Below, in pieces: positions 33,052 through 41,700 of a stretch of DNA of 64,000 nt. How positions within the stretch are numbered: the first letter of the stretch is position 1; the number at the start of each line of letters is the position of its first letter. Both the position numbers and the translations under genes were made by a program. Below the pieces are notes generated by a model, which made no database searches, was not told where the DNA came from, and saw only the letters and a program-made list of their open reading frames with translations. This DNA is from an uncultured Ruminococcus sp. (GTDB taxonomy: Bacteria > Bacillota > Clostridia > Oscillospirales > Ruminococcaceae). Location of the stretch: the NCBI GenBank assembly GCA_937910385.1, contig CALEPT010000123.1, forward strand, positions 38,023-102,022. The letters run 5' to 3'.

Positions 33052-33918
33052 TTAATCTGAGAAATACTGGTCGCGCAGGCTGCTGATGAAGTTATCGCTT
33101 GCGATGAAATCGCTGTCAGCGGCAGTTCCGTCGAGGGAAAGGGTGATCGCAATAGAGCTTCCGTTTTCAAACATATTCTTTACGGCAGTCTTGCGGTTTT
33201 TGTAATCAACCGAAGTGATATTTGAATCGACCATATTTATTATGATGTTGAAATTCGTATCAAAGCTGTCGGCAATACGTTTTCCGTCCGCCTGATTTAT
33301 CATGGCTGAAAGCACAGAAGCGGCAGTAAAGGCTCTTTCGGATTCGCCGCCCTTGAACATAGAATATGTAACGAACGTCTCTATCTGTTCGCTCTTCATG
33401 TACTGCTGACTTCCGTCGTTTTTGAAGCCGGCGATGTCGGCGTTCACGGCATAGGTAACTCCGCCGAAGATATCGCATATCTTTTTAAAGGACTCAGGAT
33501 CGAACTTCATATATCTGTCGATAGTGATGCCGAATACGGATTCGGTGAACGAGACGGCTGAGGCAGCTCCGCCGCGGTCGTATGAGCCCTGAAGACTTTG
33601 CTGTTCACCGTCAACTATCGCGATCGTATTGGTTGGGATGCCAATGAAAACGAGTTCCTTTTTAACAGGAAGAGAACGCATGAGAATGAAGGTCTCGGAG
33701 CATTTCTGCTCAGGCTCGTCAAGGATAAAGAGGATAGTGTGATTATCCTCATATGTTATCTGTTGGCTTATCCTGGGGGTAGGCTCAGGCGGAGCGTCCT
33801 CCTTGCCGAAGCCGAAATAGCGGTATACGCCATAAGCCATACCTCCTATGATGATAAGTCCCACAAATATAGTTATAAGGAACGGAACAGCGATACGACC
33901 GCTTTTCTTTTCTGTCAT
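33052..33918 (-). CDS. LytR-CpsA-Psr-like membrane protein
   Basis: 288 residues: one transmembrane helix (about 9-33), then a domain with a reduced LCP pattern (TILFILDEPEQKCSETFILMRSLPVKKELVFIGIPTNTIAIV; GITIDRYMKFDPESFKKICDIFGGV). True LCP enzymes attach wall polymers to peptidoglycan, but here several of the usual Arg/Asp residues that bind the lipid phosphate are not seen, so it may be a non-catalytic relative. GGAG sits 8 bases before ATG 33918. Head of the operon with tatD, PP2C and prfB. Confidence 0.7.
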   Translation of the reverse strand: MTEKKSGRIAVPFLITIFVGLIIIGGMAYGVYRYFGFGKEDAPPEPTPRISQQITYEDNHTILFILDEPEQKCSETFILMRSLPVKKELVFIGIPTNTIAIVDGEQQSLQGSYDRGGAASAVSFTESVFGITIDRYMKFDPESFKKICDIFGGVTYAVNADIAGFKNDGSQQYMKSEQIETFVTYSMFKGGESERAFTAASVLSAMINQADGKRIADSFDTNFNIIINMVDSNITSVDYKNRKTAVKNMFENGSSIAITLSLDGTAADSDFIASDNFISSLRDQYFSD

Positions 33919-33952
33919 TTTGAATTCTCCTTTTTTCATATTTTTATACTAT

Positions 33953-34028
33953 GCGCTGTCTCAAAATGTCTTCGGACATTTTGAGAGCTGCCGTCGATGG
34001 CGGCAGGCGGCAAAATTGCCGAAAGCGC
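33953..34028. repeat. Cruciform element with UUCG-looped hairpin
   Basis: GCGCT / AGCGC ends enclose CTCAAAATGTC-ttcg-GACATTTTGAG (33959-33984), GCTGCCG/CGGCAGG-type and GGCAAAATTGCC hairpins. It directly adjoins copy 2 of repeat family 2. Confidence 0.5.
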
Positions 34029-34037
34029 TCGGTTTAT

Positions 34038-34124
34038 GCTGCCTCTGCAAATCCGCAAAGCGGATTTGCGGCTGCGCAGCAGCCTGCAAAATGCACTTTG
34101 TACATTTTGCAGCAGAGGCAAGTA
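34038..34124. repeat. Cruciform repeat family 2, copy 2
   Basis: Outer arms TGCCTCTG / CAGAGGCA (34040-34047, 34113-34120) enclose GCAAATCCGC/GCGGATTTGC, GCTGC/GCAGC and CTGCAAAATG/CATTTTGCAG. Same order of hairpins as 13415-13506, with different stem sequences. Confidence 0.65.
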
Positions 34125-34394
34125 TATCAGAAGCAGCGATGAATAACTATTCGTATAAAGTTGCTGAGGAAAATATTCGCACAGGAATGAATGAAAATAT
34201 TTTTCCCAAAAGCTGAGTTTAAAATTAATGTCGGAAAATCGTTTATCAACAGGGTTTTCCACGCTTTCAACATTAAAAACTGATCGTGAATGTTTAAACA
34301 CAGGATTCAACAATCTGTTGAAAAACAGTTTTAAAGTCAAAATCACTTGCAAAATCCGTCAAGTGTGATATAATTATATATGAGCGCAGGATTT
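34125..34394. other. Gene-free AT-rich stretch
   Basis: No gene found. It has a small hairpin TTCAACA-ATC-TGTTGAA (about 34306-34324) and a TTATCAACA word near 34242. TGATATAATTATAT near 34370 could be a -10 region but no convincing -35 goes with it. Confidence 0.35.
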
Positions 34395-35096
34395 TCAGAA
34401 ATTCGGGGCAGGACCGGGAAAATCGCTGATCTCGGCTATTTTACGCCCTATCTTCCTGATATCCGGACCAGTCTGTGACATTATTCGGTAGATATCCTCA
34501 AGACCAAAGCTGCAAATGCTTTTTCCGCTTCTTTCAGCGTAGGACAGGGTCTGATATGTTCCGGATATCGACTGTCCGCTGTTGAAAAAAGCTATAACGG
34601 CGGAAGAATTGTCAACCATGAAGTAATTCCTGTCTTTATAAAGAGAGGAAGATGTGTTTGCCGAACCTTTGCCGTAGATGATATTAGGCTGGCTGTTTGT
34701 AACGATAAGATGATCGGAATTTGACTCGACCTCGCGCAAAAGCTCCTTATATTTTGCAGAAAAGCGTTCGGAATGGCGCAGATACGGAAGCGCGCCGATC
34801 AGCGACAGCTTTTTTCCGCTTTTCTTTTTCATTATCACATATTCTGCAGCCCATAGATCCGTGCCGGTCGCAAGACCGCTGATAAAGCAGCTGTAGCCTT
34901 TTTCTGCTGCGAGGTCAATGTATCTGTAGAGCATGAGCTTTACCGCTGAAACAGTGATCGTCCGGTAAAGGGGATTTCCTTCATATGGCTCTATATTCTT
35001 TTCGCGGTGTCCCGTAAAGCATAGCGTTCTGCTGCGGTCGTGATCGTCGGGCAGCGAAGTGTACACGGGCATTCCCGAGTTGAGCGAGAAAAGCAT
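34395..35096 (-). CDS. SLOG-superfamily protein (DUF1273/YpsA-like)
   Basis: 233 residues. The Rossmann-like nucleotide-binding motifs FTGHRE near the N-terminus and ISGLATGTDLWAAE match YpsA/DUF1273 proteins, which are thought to bind nucleotide or NAD-derived ligands. The C-terminal part has the expected AVIAFFNSGQSISGTYQT stretch. ATG 35096 follows GGAGG by 6 bases; the longer frame to 35129 would start upstream of that site. Single gene, divergent from alr. Confidence 0.8.
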   Translation of the reverse strand: MLFSLNSGMPVYTSLPDDHDRSRTLCFTGHREKNIEPYEGNPLYRTITVSAVKLMLYRYIDLAAEKGYSCFISGLATGTDLWAAEYVIMKKKSGKKLSLIGALPYLRHSERFSAKYKELLREVESNSDHLIVTNSQPNIIYGKGSANTSSSLYKDRNYFMVDNSSAVIAFFNSGQSISGTYQTLSYAERSGKSICSFGLEDIYRIMSQTGPDIRKIGRKIAEISDFPGPAPNF

Positions 35097-35256
35097 ATCA
35101 CACCTCCGAAGATGAATGTCGTTGACCATACATTATTAATTATACCATACACGGCTTTTTATTTCAAGGGGAATTTGAGCCTGTAATAAAATTTTAATAT
35201 AAAGAGAGAAAATATAATGTAAAATCAATCTCTGAACGGAAAGGATATGACCGACA

Positions 35257-36393
35257 ATGAAACCGTATTTGAAAAGAGCGTGGGCGGAGGTGTCTCTGGC
35301 TCAGCTTGAGAAAAACGTTGATGTGATAAGGTCGCTGAACTCGGAAAGCACAGAGATAATGGCGGTCGTAAAGGCGGACGCCTACGGACACGGCGACGAG
35401 CATATAGTGCGTTGCCTTGCCGAGAGATGCAGCGTGAGATATTTTGCCGTGTCGAATCTCGACGAGGCTATAGCGGTGAGGGGATTTGCTCCGAAGGCAG
35501 ATATACTGATACTCGGCTATACTCCGCCCGAGTATGCCCACGAAATAGCTATGTATAATATAATTCAGGGAGTTGTTTCTGCGGATTACGCCCTTGCGCT
35601 GACAAAAAACACTCCCGAGCCGATACGCTGCCACATCAAAATAGATACCGGCATGGGCAGGATAGGGCTGCGGCATGATACTCCGCAGGAGTGTGCCGAT
35701 GAGATCGCCGCAATGATGAAGATAGAAAAGCTCTCGGTCGAGGGCATATATACGCATTTTGCAGTTGCCGACAGCGATGATCCCGACAACATCGCTTACA
35801 CTGACCGCCAGCAGCGGTTTATTACGGATACATACGACGCTCTTGCCGACATGGGGATAAAACTGCCGCACCTGCACTTCATGAACAGCGCGGCTACCTG
35901 CTACAGAAACAGTCCCCGCAGCACACTTTCCCGTGCAGGTATAATCCTTTACGGACTGCACCCCGACATATCGCTCGATATTCCCGAGGGGCTTGCTCCG
36001 GTAATGGAGGTAAAGGCGGTCATCTCGCAGGTCAAGACCGTTAAAAAGGGTGCCTGCATAAGCTACGGACGCACGTTCACGGCAGACAGGGAAATGCGCA
36101 TAGCAACGGTAACTGTTGGCTATGCGGACGGCTATTCGCGGCTGCTCTCAGGCAGGGGAGAGATACTCGTTCACGGTAAGCGCTGCAAAATAGTCGGAAG
36201 GGTATGCATGGATCAGCTCATGATAGATGTATCGGAAGTTCCCGAGGCTGAATCGGGCGATATAGTGGTACTGATCGGACGCGACGGCGACGACATCATC
36301 ACTGCCGATGAGCTTGCCTCTGTATACGGAACTATAGGATATGAGGTCGTTTGCGGCATTTCAAAGCGTGTTCCGCGGATATATATTGATTGA
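35257..36393 (+). CDS. alr: Alanine racemase
   Basis: 378 residues. PLP-binding lysine is K39 in AVVKADAYGHG; the catalytic tyrosine lies in ISYGRTF of the C-terminal domain. It provides D-alanine for peptidoglycan. It begins a tight operon: the lipoprotein gene starts 10 bases after its stop. Confidence 0.95.
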   Translation: MKPYLKRAWAEVSLAQLEKNVDVIRSLNSESTEIMAVVKADAYGHGDEHIVRCLAERCSVRYFAVSNLDEAIAVRGFAPKADILILGYTPPEYAHEIAMYNIIQGVVSADYALALTKNTPEPIRCHIKIDTGMGRIGLRHDTPQECADEIAAMMKIEKLSVEGIYTHFAVADSDDPDNIAYTDRQQRFITDTYDALADMGIKLPHLHFMNSAATCYRNSPRSTLSRAGIILYGLHPDISLDIPEGLAPVMEVKAVISQVKTVKKGACISYGRTFTADREMRIATVTVGYADGYSRLLSGRGEILVHGKRCKIVGRVCMDQLMIDVSEVPEAESGDIVVLIGRDGDDIITADELASVYGTIGYEVVCGISKRVPRIYID

Positions 36394-36403
36394 GGTGAGT
36401 GAA

Positions 36404-36940
36404 ATGAAAAAAATTTTACTTGCTGCCGCTTTAGCCGTATTACTCACCGGCTGCGGCACTTACGGAGACGATCCTTCATCGGCTGATACGTCCGTCAACA
36501 CCAATACCGCTCCGGAGACGAATGTATCTGAAACTGAAGCTACTGAGGCGGAGGCAACTGACGCTCCGGACGGCGCTTCGGGACTGGTGATGCGCATAGG
36601 CGATCAGCCTGACGGCAAGATAGTCCTCACCGGCGAGGATATCGAAAGTGCTGAGCCTTTTGCCGTTATGGAAGAAAATGATATGCTGTACACCGTGGTA
36701 CTCACCTTTAATGATGAGGGCAGAGAAAAGCTCGCGAAGATAACAAGCGAACTGGCTGGCACTGAAACTCCCCTTGCAATATGGGTGGACGGTGAGCTTA
36801 TCTCCGCTCCCTGCGTCAGTACACCGATAGATGACGGAAAAGCCGTTATAACAGGCGATTTCACTGTAGAAACGTCTATGGAGCTTTCAAGGAGGATAGT
36901 CCCGCTTTCAATAGATGATATGAAGAAGGATGAGGAATAA
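36404..36940 (+). CDS. Lipoprotein with SecD P1-head-like domain
   Basis: 178 residues: lipobox LTGC after a short signal peptide, an acidic Thr-rich linker (to about 65), then about 110 residues (VVLTFNDEGREKLAKITSELAGTETPLAIWVDGELISAPCV...GKAVITGDFT) that follow the pattern of the SecD P1 head domain. It has no membrane domain, so it is not a translocase; it may be a free-standing surface version of that domain. GAGGTGAG precedes ATG 36404. Its stop overlaps the next ATG by one base. Confidence 0.72.
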   Translation: MKKILLAAALAVLLTGCGTYGDDPSSADTSVNTNTAPETNVSETEATEAEATDAPDGASGLVMRIGDQPDGKIVLTGEDIESAEPFAVMEENDMLYTVVLTFNDEGREKLAKITSELAGTETPLAIWVDGELISAPCVSTPIDDGKAVITGDFTVETSMELSRRIVPLSIDDMKKDEE

Positions 36941-37554
36941 TGAAAAAAGCAATGACGATATCTTATGAGGTGGGAGACAATCTCTATCTCAACATAACTA
37001 ATAAATGTCCTTGTGCGTGTACGTTCTGCATACGCAACAATGATGACGGAGCATACGGCTCCGATCCGCTGTGGCTGGAGCATGAGCCGTCGCCCGACGA
37101 GATCTTTGCCGATCTCGACAAGCGTGACCTTGCGAAATACAGGAATATAGTGTTCTGCGGCTACGGTGAGCCGACAGAGCGGCTTGACGTGATTCTTTTG
37201 GTGGCGAGCGAGCTAAGGGCACGTTCCATGTGTCCTCTGCTGAGGATAAATACCAATGGCCTCGGCGATCTCATCAACGGGCGGAGCATTGCGGCAGAGC
37301 TGTGCAGCGCGCTCGATATTATTTCCGTCAGCCTTAATGCAGGTACAAAGGAAGAGTACATGAGGGTAACACGCCCGAAATTCCCCGATGCCTACGAGGC
37401 TATGCAGAAATTTACCTCGGACTGTGTAAAGCAGGGCACGGCACAGGTGATGATGACAGTAGTGGACGTTATCCCGCCCGATCAGATAGAGGCTTCAAGA
37501 GAGATATGTGAGCGCCTCGGCGCGAAGCTGCGCATACGCGAGCTGGTTGAATAG
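36940..37554 (+). CDS. Radical SAM protein, TatD-linked subfamily
   Basis: 204 residues, short for a radical SAM enzyme. The cluster motif is CPCACTFCIRN (CxxxCxxC), followed by GYGEPTERLD as the SAM-binding GGE-like loop and later LRINTNG. The subfamily usually lies beside or is fused to tatD; here tatD is 4 kb upstream on the other strand. The reaction is unknown. Last gene of the alr operon. Confidence 0.85.
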   Translation: MKKAMTISYEVGDNLYLNITNKCPCACTFCIRNNDDGAYGSDPLWLEHEPSPDEIFADLDKRDLAKYRNIVFCGYGEPTERLDVILLVASELRARSMCPLLRINTNGLGDLINGRSIAAELCSALDIISVSLNAGTKEEYMRVTRPKFPDAYEAMQKFTSDCVKQGTAQVMMTVVDVIPPDQIEASREICERLGAKLRIRELVE

Positions 37555-37559
37555 AGCTC

Positions 37560-37676
37560 TTTGGGCGGATATTTGCCCGCTGTCCTAACGGAAAAATCAC
37601 ATTGCCGAGCCTGAGATCATAGGCTCGGTATTTCTTTTTGCACTCTGCCAAAGGGAACTCACTTTGGCGGAGTGCT
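37560..37676. repeat. Structured repeat family 3, copy 2
   Basis: Reverse complement aligns with 23944-24068: hairpins GCCGAGCC/GGCTCGGT and CCAAAG/CTTTGG and the TTTTTCCGTTA segment are shared. It follows the radical SAM stop codon. Confidence 0.6.
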
Positions 37677-37748
37677 GCCTCTATACCTGAATCCTAAAAT
37701 CTCAAAAACCGCAATCATATCAATATTTGCGATGTTGTTAATAAATCG

Positions 37749-37777
37749 TTGACATAATTGAAATAATGTGTTAAAAT
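37749..37777 (+). promoter_or_regulatory. Promoter of the xylanase gene
   Basis: TTGACA (37749-37754), 17 bases, TAAAAT (37772-37777). Confidence 0.8.
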
Positions 37778-37847
37778 ATAACTATGAATGCCGTGCAGTG
37801 CAGAGTACGGCAAACGACCTTACAACATAATAATGGAGGAATCAACA

Positions 37848-39812
37848 ATGAAAGGAATAACTGCAAAGAAGCTTGCAGCAGGTATCATGAGTGCAGTCAT
37901 GATAGGCTCGGCTTCATCGACCGTCTATGCGGCGAGTCCGTCAGGACTTACAGTTTCATCGCTGAAAACCGCTGATGACGACATCATCTATTCGACCGAT
38001 TTTGAGGACGGAGATGTTTCACAGTTCTCCAAGAGAGGTGATACGGATACGACCGAGCTCTCTGTCTCGGAGGAATATGCTGTGAGCGGAACTAAGTCTC
38101 TCTGCGCAAGCGGACGTACCAAAAACTGGAACGGACCTTCGTTCCGTATCGACGATAAGGTCGATCCCGGAGTATCCGTGCTCGTCAGCATGAGCGTTTG
38201 TGGACAGTGGTATACCAACTGCGGTATAAGCCTGCAATATACGGATTCGTCGGGTCAGCAGCATTATGAAAACTTCATCAATCCCGATACGGGTCAGACA
38301 ACATGGCAGGGAAATGGCTGGCAGACGGCTGTTGACCTGAAATTTAGCTATGCTGAAGATGTTACAGAAGTATATGTATACGTTGAGGGCGGAGGAACAG
38401 ATAATATCTATATCGACGATTTCACTGTCAAGCTCGCACCCGTATATCATCCTCAGAGCGATATTCCTTCCCTCAAGGACGTTTATGCGGATTATTTCAA
38501 GATAGGTACTGCGGTAACGGCAAAGGAGCTCGCTCCCGCCTCCACAAAGGAACTCATTCTCAAGCATTTCAACAGCATTACAGCAGGCAACGAGCTCAAG
38601 CCCGATTCGGTTCTCGACAAAAACGCCTGCCTCGCTATGGCAGAAGCAGGTGATGACACCGATCCGCAGGTAACTCTTTCAGCAGCACGTTCCATACTCA
38701 ATTTTGCAAGAGATAACAATATCCCCGTAAGAGGTCACGTGCTTATATGGCACCAGCAGACCCCTACATGGTTCTTCAAGGAGAATTATGATGCAGACGG
38801 AGAATGGGTATCAGAAGAAAAAATGCTCGTGCGTATGGAAAACTATATCAAGAACGTTTTCGCAGCAGTCGAGGAAGAGTATCCCGATGTTGACTTCTAT
38901 GCGTGGGACGTTGTGAATGAGTGTATCCTCGACGACGGATCTGCTCGTCAGCCCGGTTCTCAGGAGGAGGGCTCCGCAAAGTCTCCGTGGGTACAGATAT
39001 TCGGCGACAACAGCTTCATCAAGCCCGCTTTTGAATTTGCCAAGAAGTATGCTCCCGAGGGATGCAAGCTCTATTACAACGACTTCAACGAGTATATGCC
39101 CCAGAAGTACCCCGCTATAGTTTCACTGGTAGAGGAGATAAATTCCGATGGTCACTATATCGACGGCATCGGTATGCAGTCACACCTTGGAACTGACGTT
39201 TTCCCGACTGCAAGCGTATACGAAAAGGCTCTCAAGGCGTTCTGTGAAACAGGTCTTGACGTTCAGGTAACTGAGCTTGACCATATGATAAGCGGTACTG
39301 ATAAATTTGAAGAGCAGGCTCAGTATTACAGCGATATTATGGACGTTCTCGTTAAATATTCTGACAGCATTTCTGCGGTCGTATTCTGGGGAACTACAGA
39401 CGATCAGAGCTGGAGAGCTTCCAAGTATCCGCTCCTGTTCAATGAGGACTATACTGCAAAGCCTTGCTATTATTCGATAATCGATGATATCAATTACGAT
39501 ATCGTAACTACTACAACGACAACAACTGCCACAACCACAACAACTACGGTAACGACTACAGGAGAAGTTTCTGATATTGATTATGGTAACGCAAACTGCG
39601 ATGACACTGTTAATGTAGCTGATGCAGTTCTTATCCTTCAGGTGCTTGCTAACCCTGACAAATTCGGTGTAAATGGCTCCGACGAGAATCATATCACATC
39701 TGACGGCTATGAGAATGCAGACTGCAATCTCAGCCGCGACGGAGTTACATCTATGGACGCTCTTTATGTTCAGCAGAGCGTGCTCAACATAATAACACTT
39801 CCTGTTGAATGA
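37848..39812 (+). CDS. Cellulosomal xylanase: CBM22 - GH10 - dockerin
   Basis: 654 residues. Signal peptide (1 to about 29, ending VYAA), a CBM22 xylan-binding module (about 45-190), a GH10 barrel (about 200-535) with acid/base E358 in WDVVNE and nucleophile E476 in VTELD, a Thr-rich linker, and a C-terminal dockerin (about 585-654) whose two loops begin YGNANCDDTVNVADAV and NADCNLSRDGVTSMDAL. It cuts xylan and docks onto a scaffoldin. ATG 37848 follows GGAGG. Own promoter and terminator. Confidence 0.96.
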   Translation: MKGITAKKLAAGIMSAVMIGSASSTVYAASPSGLTVSSLKTADDDIIYSTDFEDGDVSQFSKRGDTDTTELSVSEEYAVSGTKSLCASGRTKNWNGPSFRIDDKVDPGVSVLVSMSVCGQWYTNCGISLQYTDSSGQQHYENFINPDTGQTTWQGNGWQTAVDLKFSYAEDVTEVYVYVEGGGTDNIYIDDFTVKLAPVYHPQSDIPSLKDVYADYFKIGTAVTAKELAPASTKELILKHFNSITAGNELKPDSVLDKNACLAMAEAGDDTDPQVTLSAARSILNFARDNNIPVRGHVLIWHQQTPTWFFKENYDADGEWVSEEKMLVRMENYIKNVFAAVEEEYPDVDFYAWDVVNECILDDGSARQPGSQEEGSAKSPWVQIFGDNSFIKPAFEFAKKYAPEGCKLYYNDFNEYMPQKYPAIVSLVEEINSDGHYIDGIGMQSHLGTDVFPTASVYEKALKAFCETGLDVQVTELDHMISGTDKFEEQAQYYSDIMDVLVKYSDSISAVVFWGTTDDQSWRASKYPLLFNEDYTAKPCYYSIIDDINYDIVTTTTTTTATTTTTTVTTTGEVSDIDYGNANCDDTVNVADAVLILQVLANPDKFGVNGSDENHITSDGYENADCNLSRDGVTSMDALYVQQSVLNIITLPVE

Positions 39813-39819
39813 TAAGCAA

Positions 39820-39852
39820 AAGGCCTGCTCCATAGGGGCAGGTCTTTTTTGC
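39820..39852 (+). terminator. Xylanase terminator
   Basis: AGGCCTGC / GCAGGTCT stem with a following TTTTTT run, shortly after the stop at 39812. Confidence 0.75.
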
Positions 39853-39892
39853 TGTAATGATAAAATAAACTTCAAATTTCATTCTGCGTACC

Positions 39893-39921
39893 TTGATTTT
39901 TTATAAATAGTATGTTATAAT
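39893..39921 (+). promoter_or_regulatory. Promoter of the 43-codon gene
   Basis: TTGATT (39893-39898), 17 bases, TATAAT (39916-39921). Confidence 0.75.
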
Positions 39922-39957
39922 AAAATATCAGAAAAACTCTTTAAAAGGAGGAGGCTT

Positions 39958-40089
39958 ATGACTAAAAAAGGAAAGATCATTCTTGCGGTTTCACTTTCTG
40001 CAACATTTATCGCTGCGGGAGCCGCAGCTGCTACGGTCATTATCTGCAAGAAAATGTACGAGAAGAACTACTTCTCGGTAAACGATTGA
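39958..40089 (+). CDS. 43-residue single-span membrane protein
   Basis: ATG 39958 to TGA 40089. A Lys-rich start (MTKKGKI), one hydrophobic helix (about 7-30, ILAVSLSATFIAAGAAAATVII) and a charged tail (CKKMYEKNYFSVND). A strong AGGAGGAGG ribosome site lies 5-6 bases upstream and a good promoter further up, so it is likely translated. ilvE begins 70 bases later and may share the transcript. No family recognised; a small toxin is possible but nothing antisense to it was seen. Confidence 0.65.
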   Translation: MTKKGKIILAVSLSATFIAAGAAAATVIICKKMYEKNYFSVND

Positions 40090-40159
40090 AGCGACCTCGG
40101 CAATGACGCCGCCGTCCATTAATTACTACGCTAATTTTTAAAAAAGAAGGTTGAATAAT

Positions 40160-41227
40160 ATGGAAATCAAGTTCACAAAAGCAGAAACTCTCAAGGCTAA
40201 GCCTCAGCCCGGCGATAAGCTCGGCTTCGGACACATCTTTACGGATTATATGCTCCTCATGCCATACGACGAGGGTCAGGGCTGGCACGACCCCGAGATA
40301 CTTCCTTACGGAAATATCGAGCTTTCTCCTGCTGCAATGTGTCTCCACTATGGTCAGACCGTTTTCGAGGGACTCAAGGCTTACAGAACAGCTGACGGCA
40401 AGGTGCAGCTTTTCCGTCCGCAGGAAAACTTCAAGAGAATGAATAAGTCCAACGAGAGACTTGTTATCCCCGAGCTTCCTGAGGAGCTTGGTATGCAGTG
40501 CCTGATGGAGCTCCTTAAGATCGAGAAGGACTGGGTGCCCTCAAAGGACGGAGAATCACTCTACATAAGACCTTTTATATTTGCAGTTGACCCGTTCCTT
40601 GGCGTTAAGCCCGGCGCGCAGTATTACTTTATGATAATTCTTTCTCCTTCGGGAGCTTACTATGAGAGCGGCCTTGATCCCGTAAATATTTACGTTGAGA
40701 GCAAGTATGTCCGCGCTGTAAGAGGCGGTATGGGCTTTGCTAAGACAGGAGGAAACTACGCTGCTTCGCTTATAGGACAGGACGAGGCTCACAAGCAGAA
40801 CTACTCTCAGGTGCTCTGGCTTGACGGCGTTGAGCAGAAGTACATCGAGGAAGTGGGCGCTATGAACATCTTCTTTGTCGTTGACGGAAAGGTCATCACA
40901 CCTATGCTTCAGGGCTCTATCCTCCCCGGCATCACAAGAAAGTCCGCGATCGAGGTGTGCAAGTCAAAGGGACTTGAGGTAGAGGAGAGAAGGATAACCA
41001 TTCAGGAGATCGCCGACGCTTACGATGCAGGCAAGCTCGATGAGGTATTTGGTACCGGTACTGCCGCAGTTATCTCTCCCGTTGGTCATCTCAAATGGGG
41101 TGACAAGGTAATGGAGATAAACGACAATAAGATAGGTAAGATCTCTCAGATGCTCTACGATACCATGACAGGCATTCAGTGGGGCAAGATAGAGGATACA
41201 TTCGGCTGGATAGTTCCTGTTGAGTAA
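40160..41227 (+). CDS. ilvE: Branched-chain amino acid aminotransferase
   Basis: 355 residues, class IV PLP aminotransferase. Motifs: HYGQTVFEGLKAYR, the FAKTGGNYAASL stretch with the PLP lysine, EEVGAMNIFFV and GILPGITRKS-like SILPGITRKS. It makes valine, leucine and isoleucine from their keto acids. ATG 40160 follows AAGAAGG; the in-frame TTG at 40151 is too close to it. Confidence 0.95.
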   Translation: MEIKFTKAETLKAKPQPGDKLGFGHIFTDYMLLMPYDEGQGWHDPEILPYGNIELSPAAMCLHYGQTVFEGLKAYRTADGKVQLFRPQENFKRMNKSNERLVIPELPEELGMQCLMELLKIEKDWVPSKDGESLYIRPFIFAVDPFLGVKPGAQYYFMIILSPSGAYYESGLDPVNIYVESKYVRAVRGGMGFAKTGGNYAASLIGQDEAHKQNYSQVLWLDGVEQKYIEEVGAMNIFFVVDGKVITPMLQGSILPGITRKSAIEVCKSKGLEVEERRITIQEIADAYDAGKLDEVFGTGTAAVISPVGHLKWGDKVMEINDNKIGKISQMLYDTMTGIQWGKIEDTFGWIVPVE

Positions 41228-41233
41228 AAAATC

Positions 41234-41262
41234 AGCTCTGCCTTAACCGGCAGAGCTTTTTG
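41234..41262 (+). terminator. ilvE terminator
   Basis: AGCTCTGCC-TTAACC-GGCAGAGCT followed by TTTTT. Confidence 0.88.
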
Positions 41263-41268
41263 CATTTA

Positions 41269-41628
41269 TTATCGTTTTTTCCCCGAAGCAAGAGTGTAGC
41301 TGATATCGAGCAGCGCGAGGATATCTTCAAGGGGGACTGTTCCGTCGAGGATCACTGTTATCCAGTTTGATTTATTCATATGGTATGCAGGAAAGTAACC
41401 CTCGGAAGATCGCAGCGAGCCGCTCATCATGGGATCACATTTTATGTCGATGATATCAACGTGCTCGTCGCTCGGCAGTCCGAGCTTACTGCGCGGTATG
41501 CGGATAAAGCAGGCATACCACTTCTTGTTGTCGCCGCGCCGAAGAACGGAGTTGTCCGAGCGCTGCCACAGAAATTCGCGTTTTGAGCCGTACTTTTTTT
41601 CTGCCGCGGCGCATATTTTTTCTGCCAT
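41269..41628 (-). CDS. MmcQ/YjbR-family protein
   Basis: 119 residues, one CyaY-like YjbR domain (LRRGDNKKWYACFIRI, DIIDIKCDP, GYFPAYHMNKSNWITVILDG). Family members are called DNA-binding by fold only. Weak ribosome site (GGAAAAG) before ATG 41628. Single gene downstream of the arabinanase gene. Confidence 0.85.
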   Translation of the reverse strand: MAEKICAAAEKKYGSKREFLWQRSDNSVLRRGDNKKWYACFIRIPRSKLGLPSDEHVDIIDIKCDPMMSGSLRSSEGYFPAYHMNKSNWITVILDGTVPLEDILALLDISYTLASGKKR

Positions 41629-41667
41629 ATTCTTTTCCGTTTTATATCCACTCCTTTATATGTGAGG

Positions 41668-41696
41668 AAGGGCGGCAATATGAGCCGCCCTTTTTT
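41668..41696. terminator. Hairpin after the GH43 gene
   Basis: AAGGGCGGC / GCCGCCCTT with TTTTTT on the plus-strand side; on the minus strand, where the gene lies, the T-run is weak. Confidence 0.5.
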
Positions 41697-41700
41697 GCCC

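Noticed and set aside
34220..34350. TTATCAACA and TTTTCCAC words suggesting DnaA boxes or an origin
   Set aside because: Neither matches the TTATCCACA box well, there is no cluster, and no dnaA/dnaN/rep gene is near.
35194..35961. 255-codon minus-strand frame opposite alr
   Set aside because: It is the shadow of alr, whose protein has clear PLP and catalytic motifs; the antisense frame has none.
39500..39565. Repeats of ACA/ACT near the end of the xylanase gene, and the similar tract at 41960-42015
   Set aside because: They code the Thr-rich linkers before the dockerins, not separate repeat elements.
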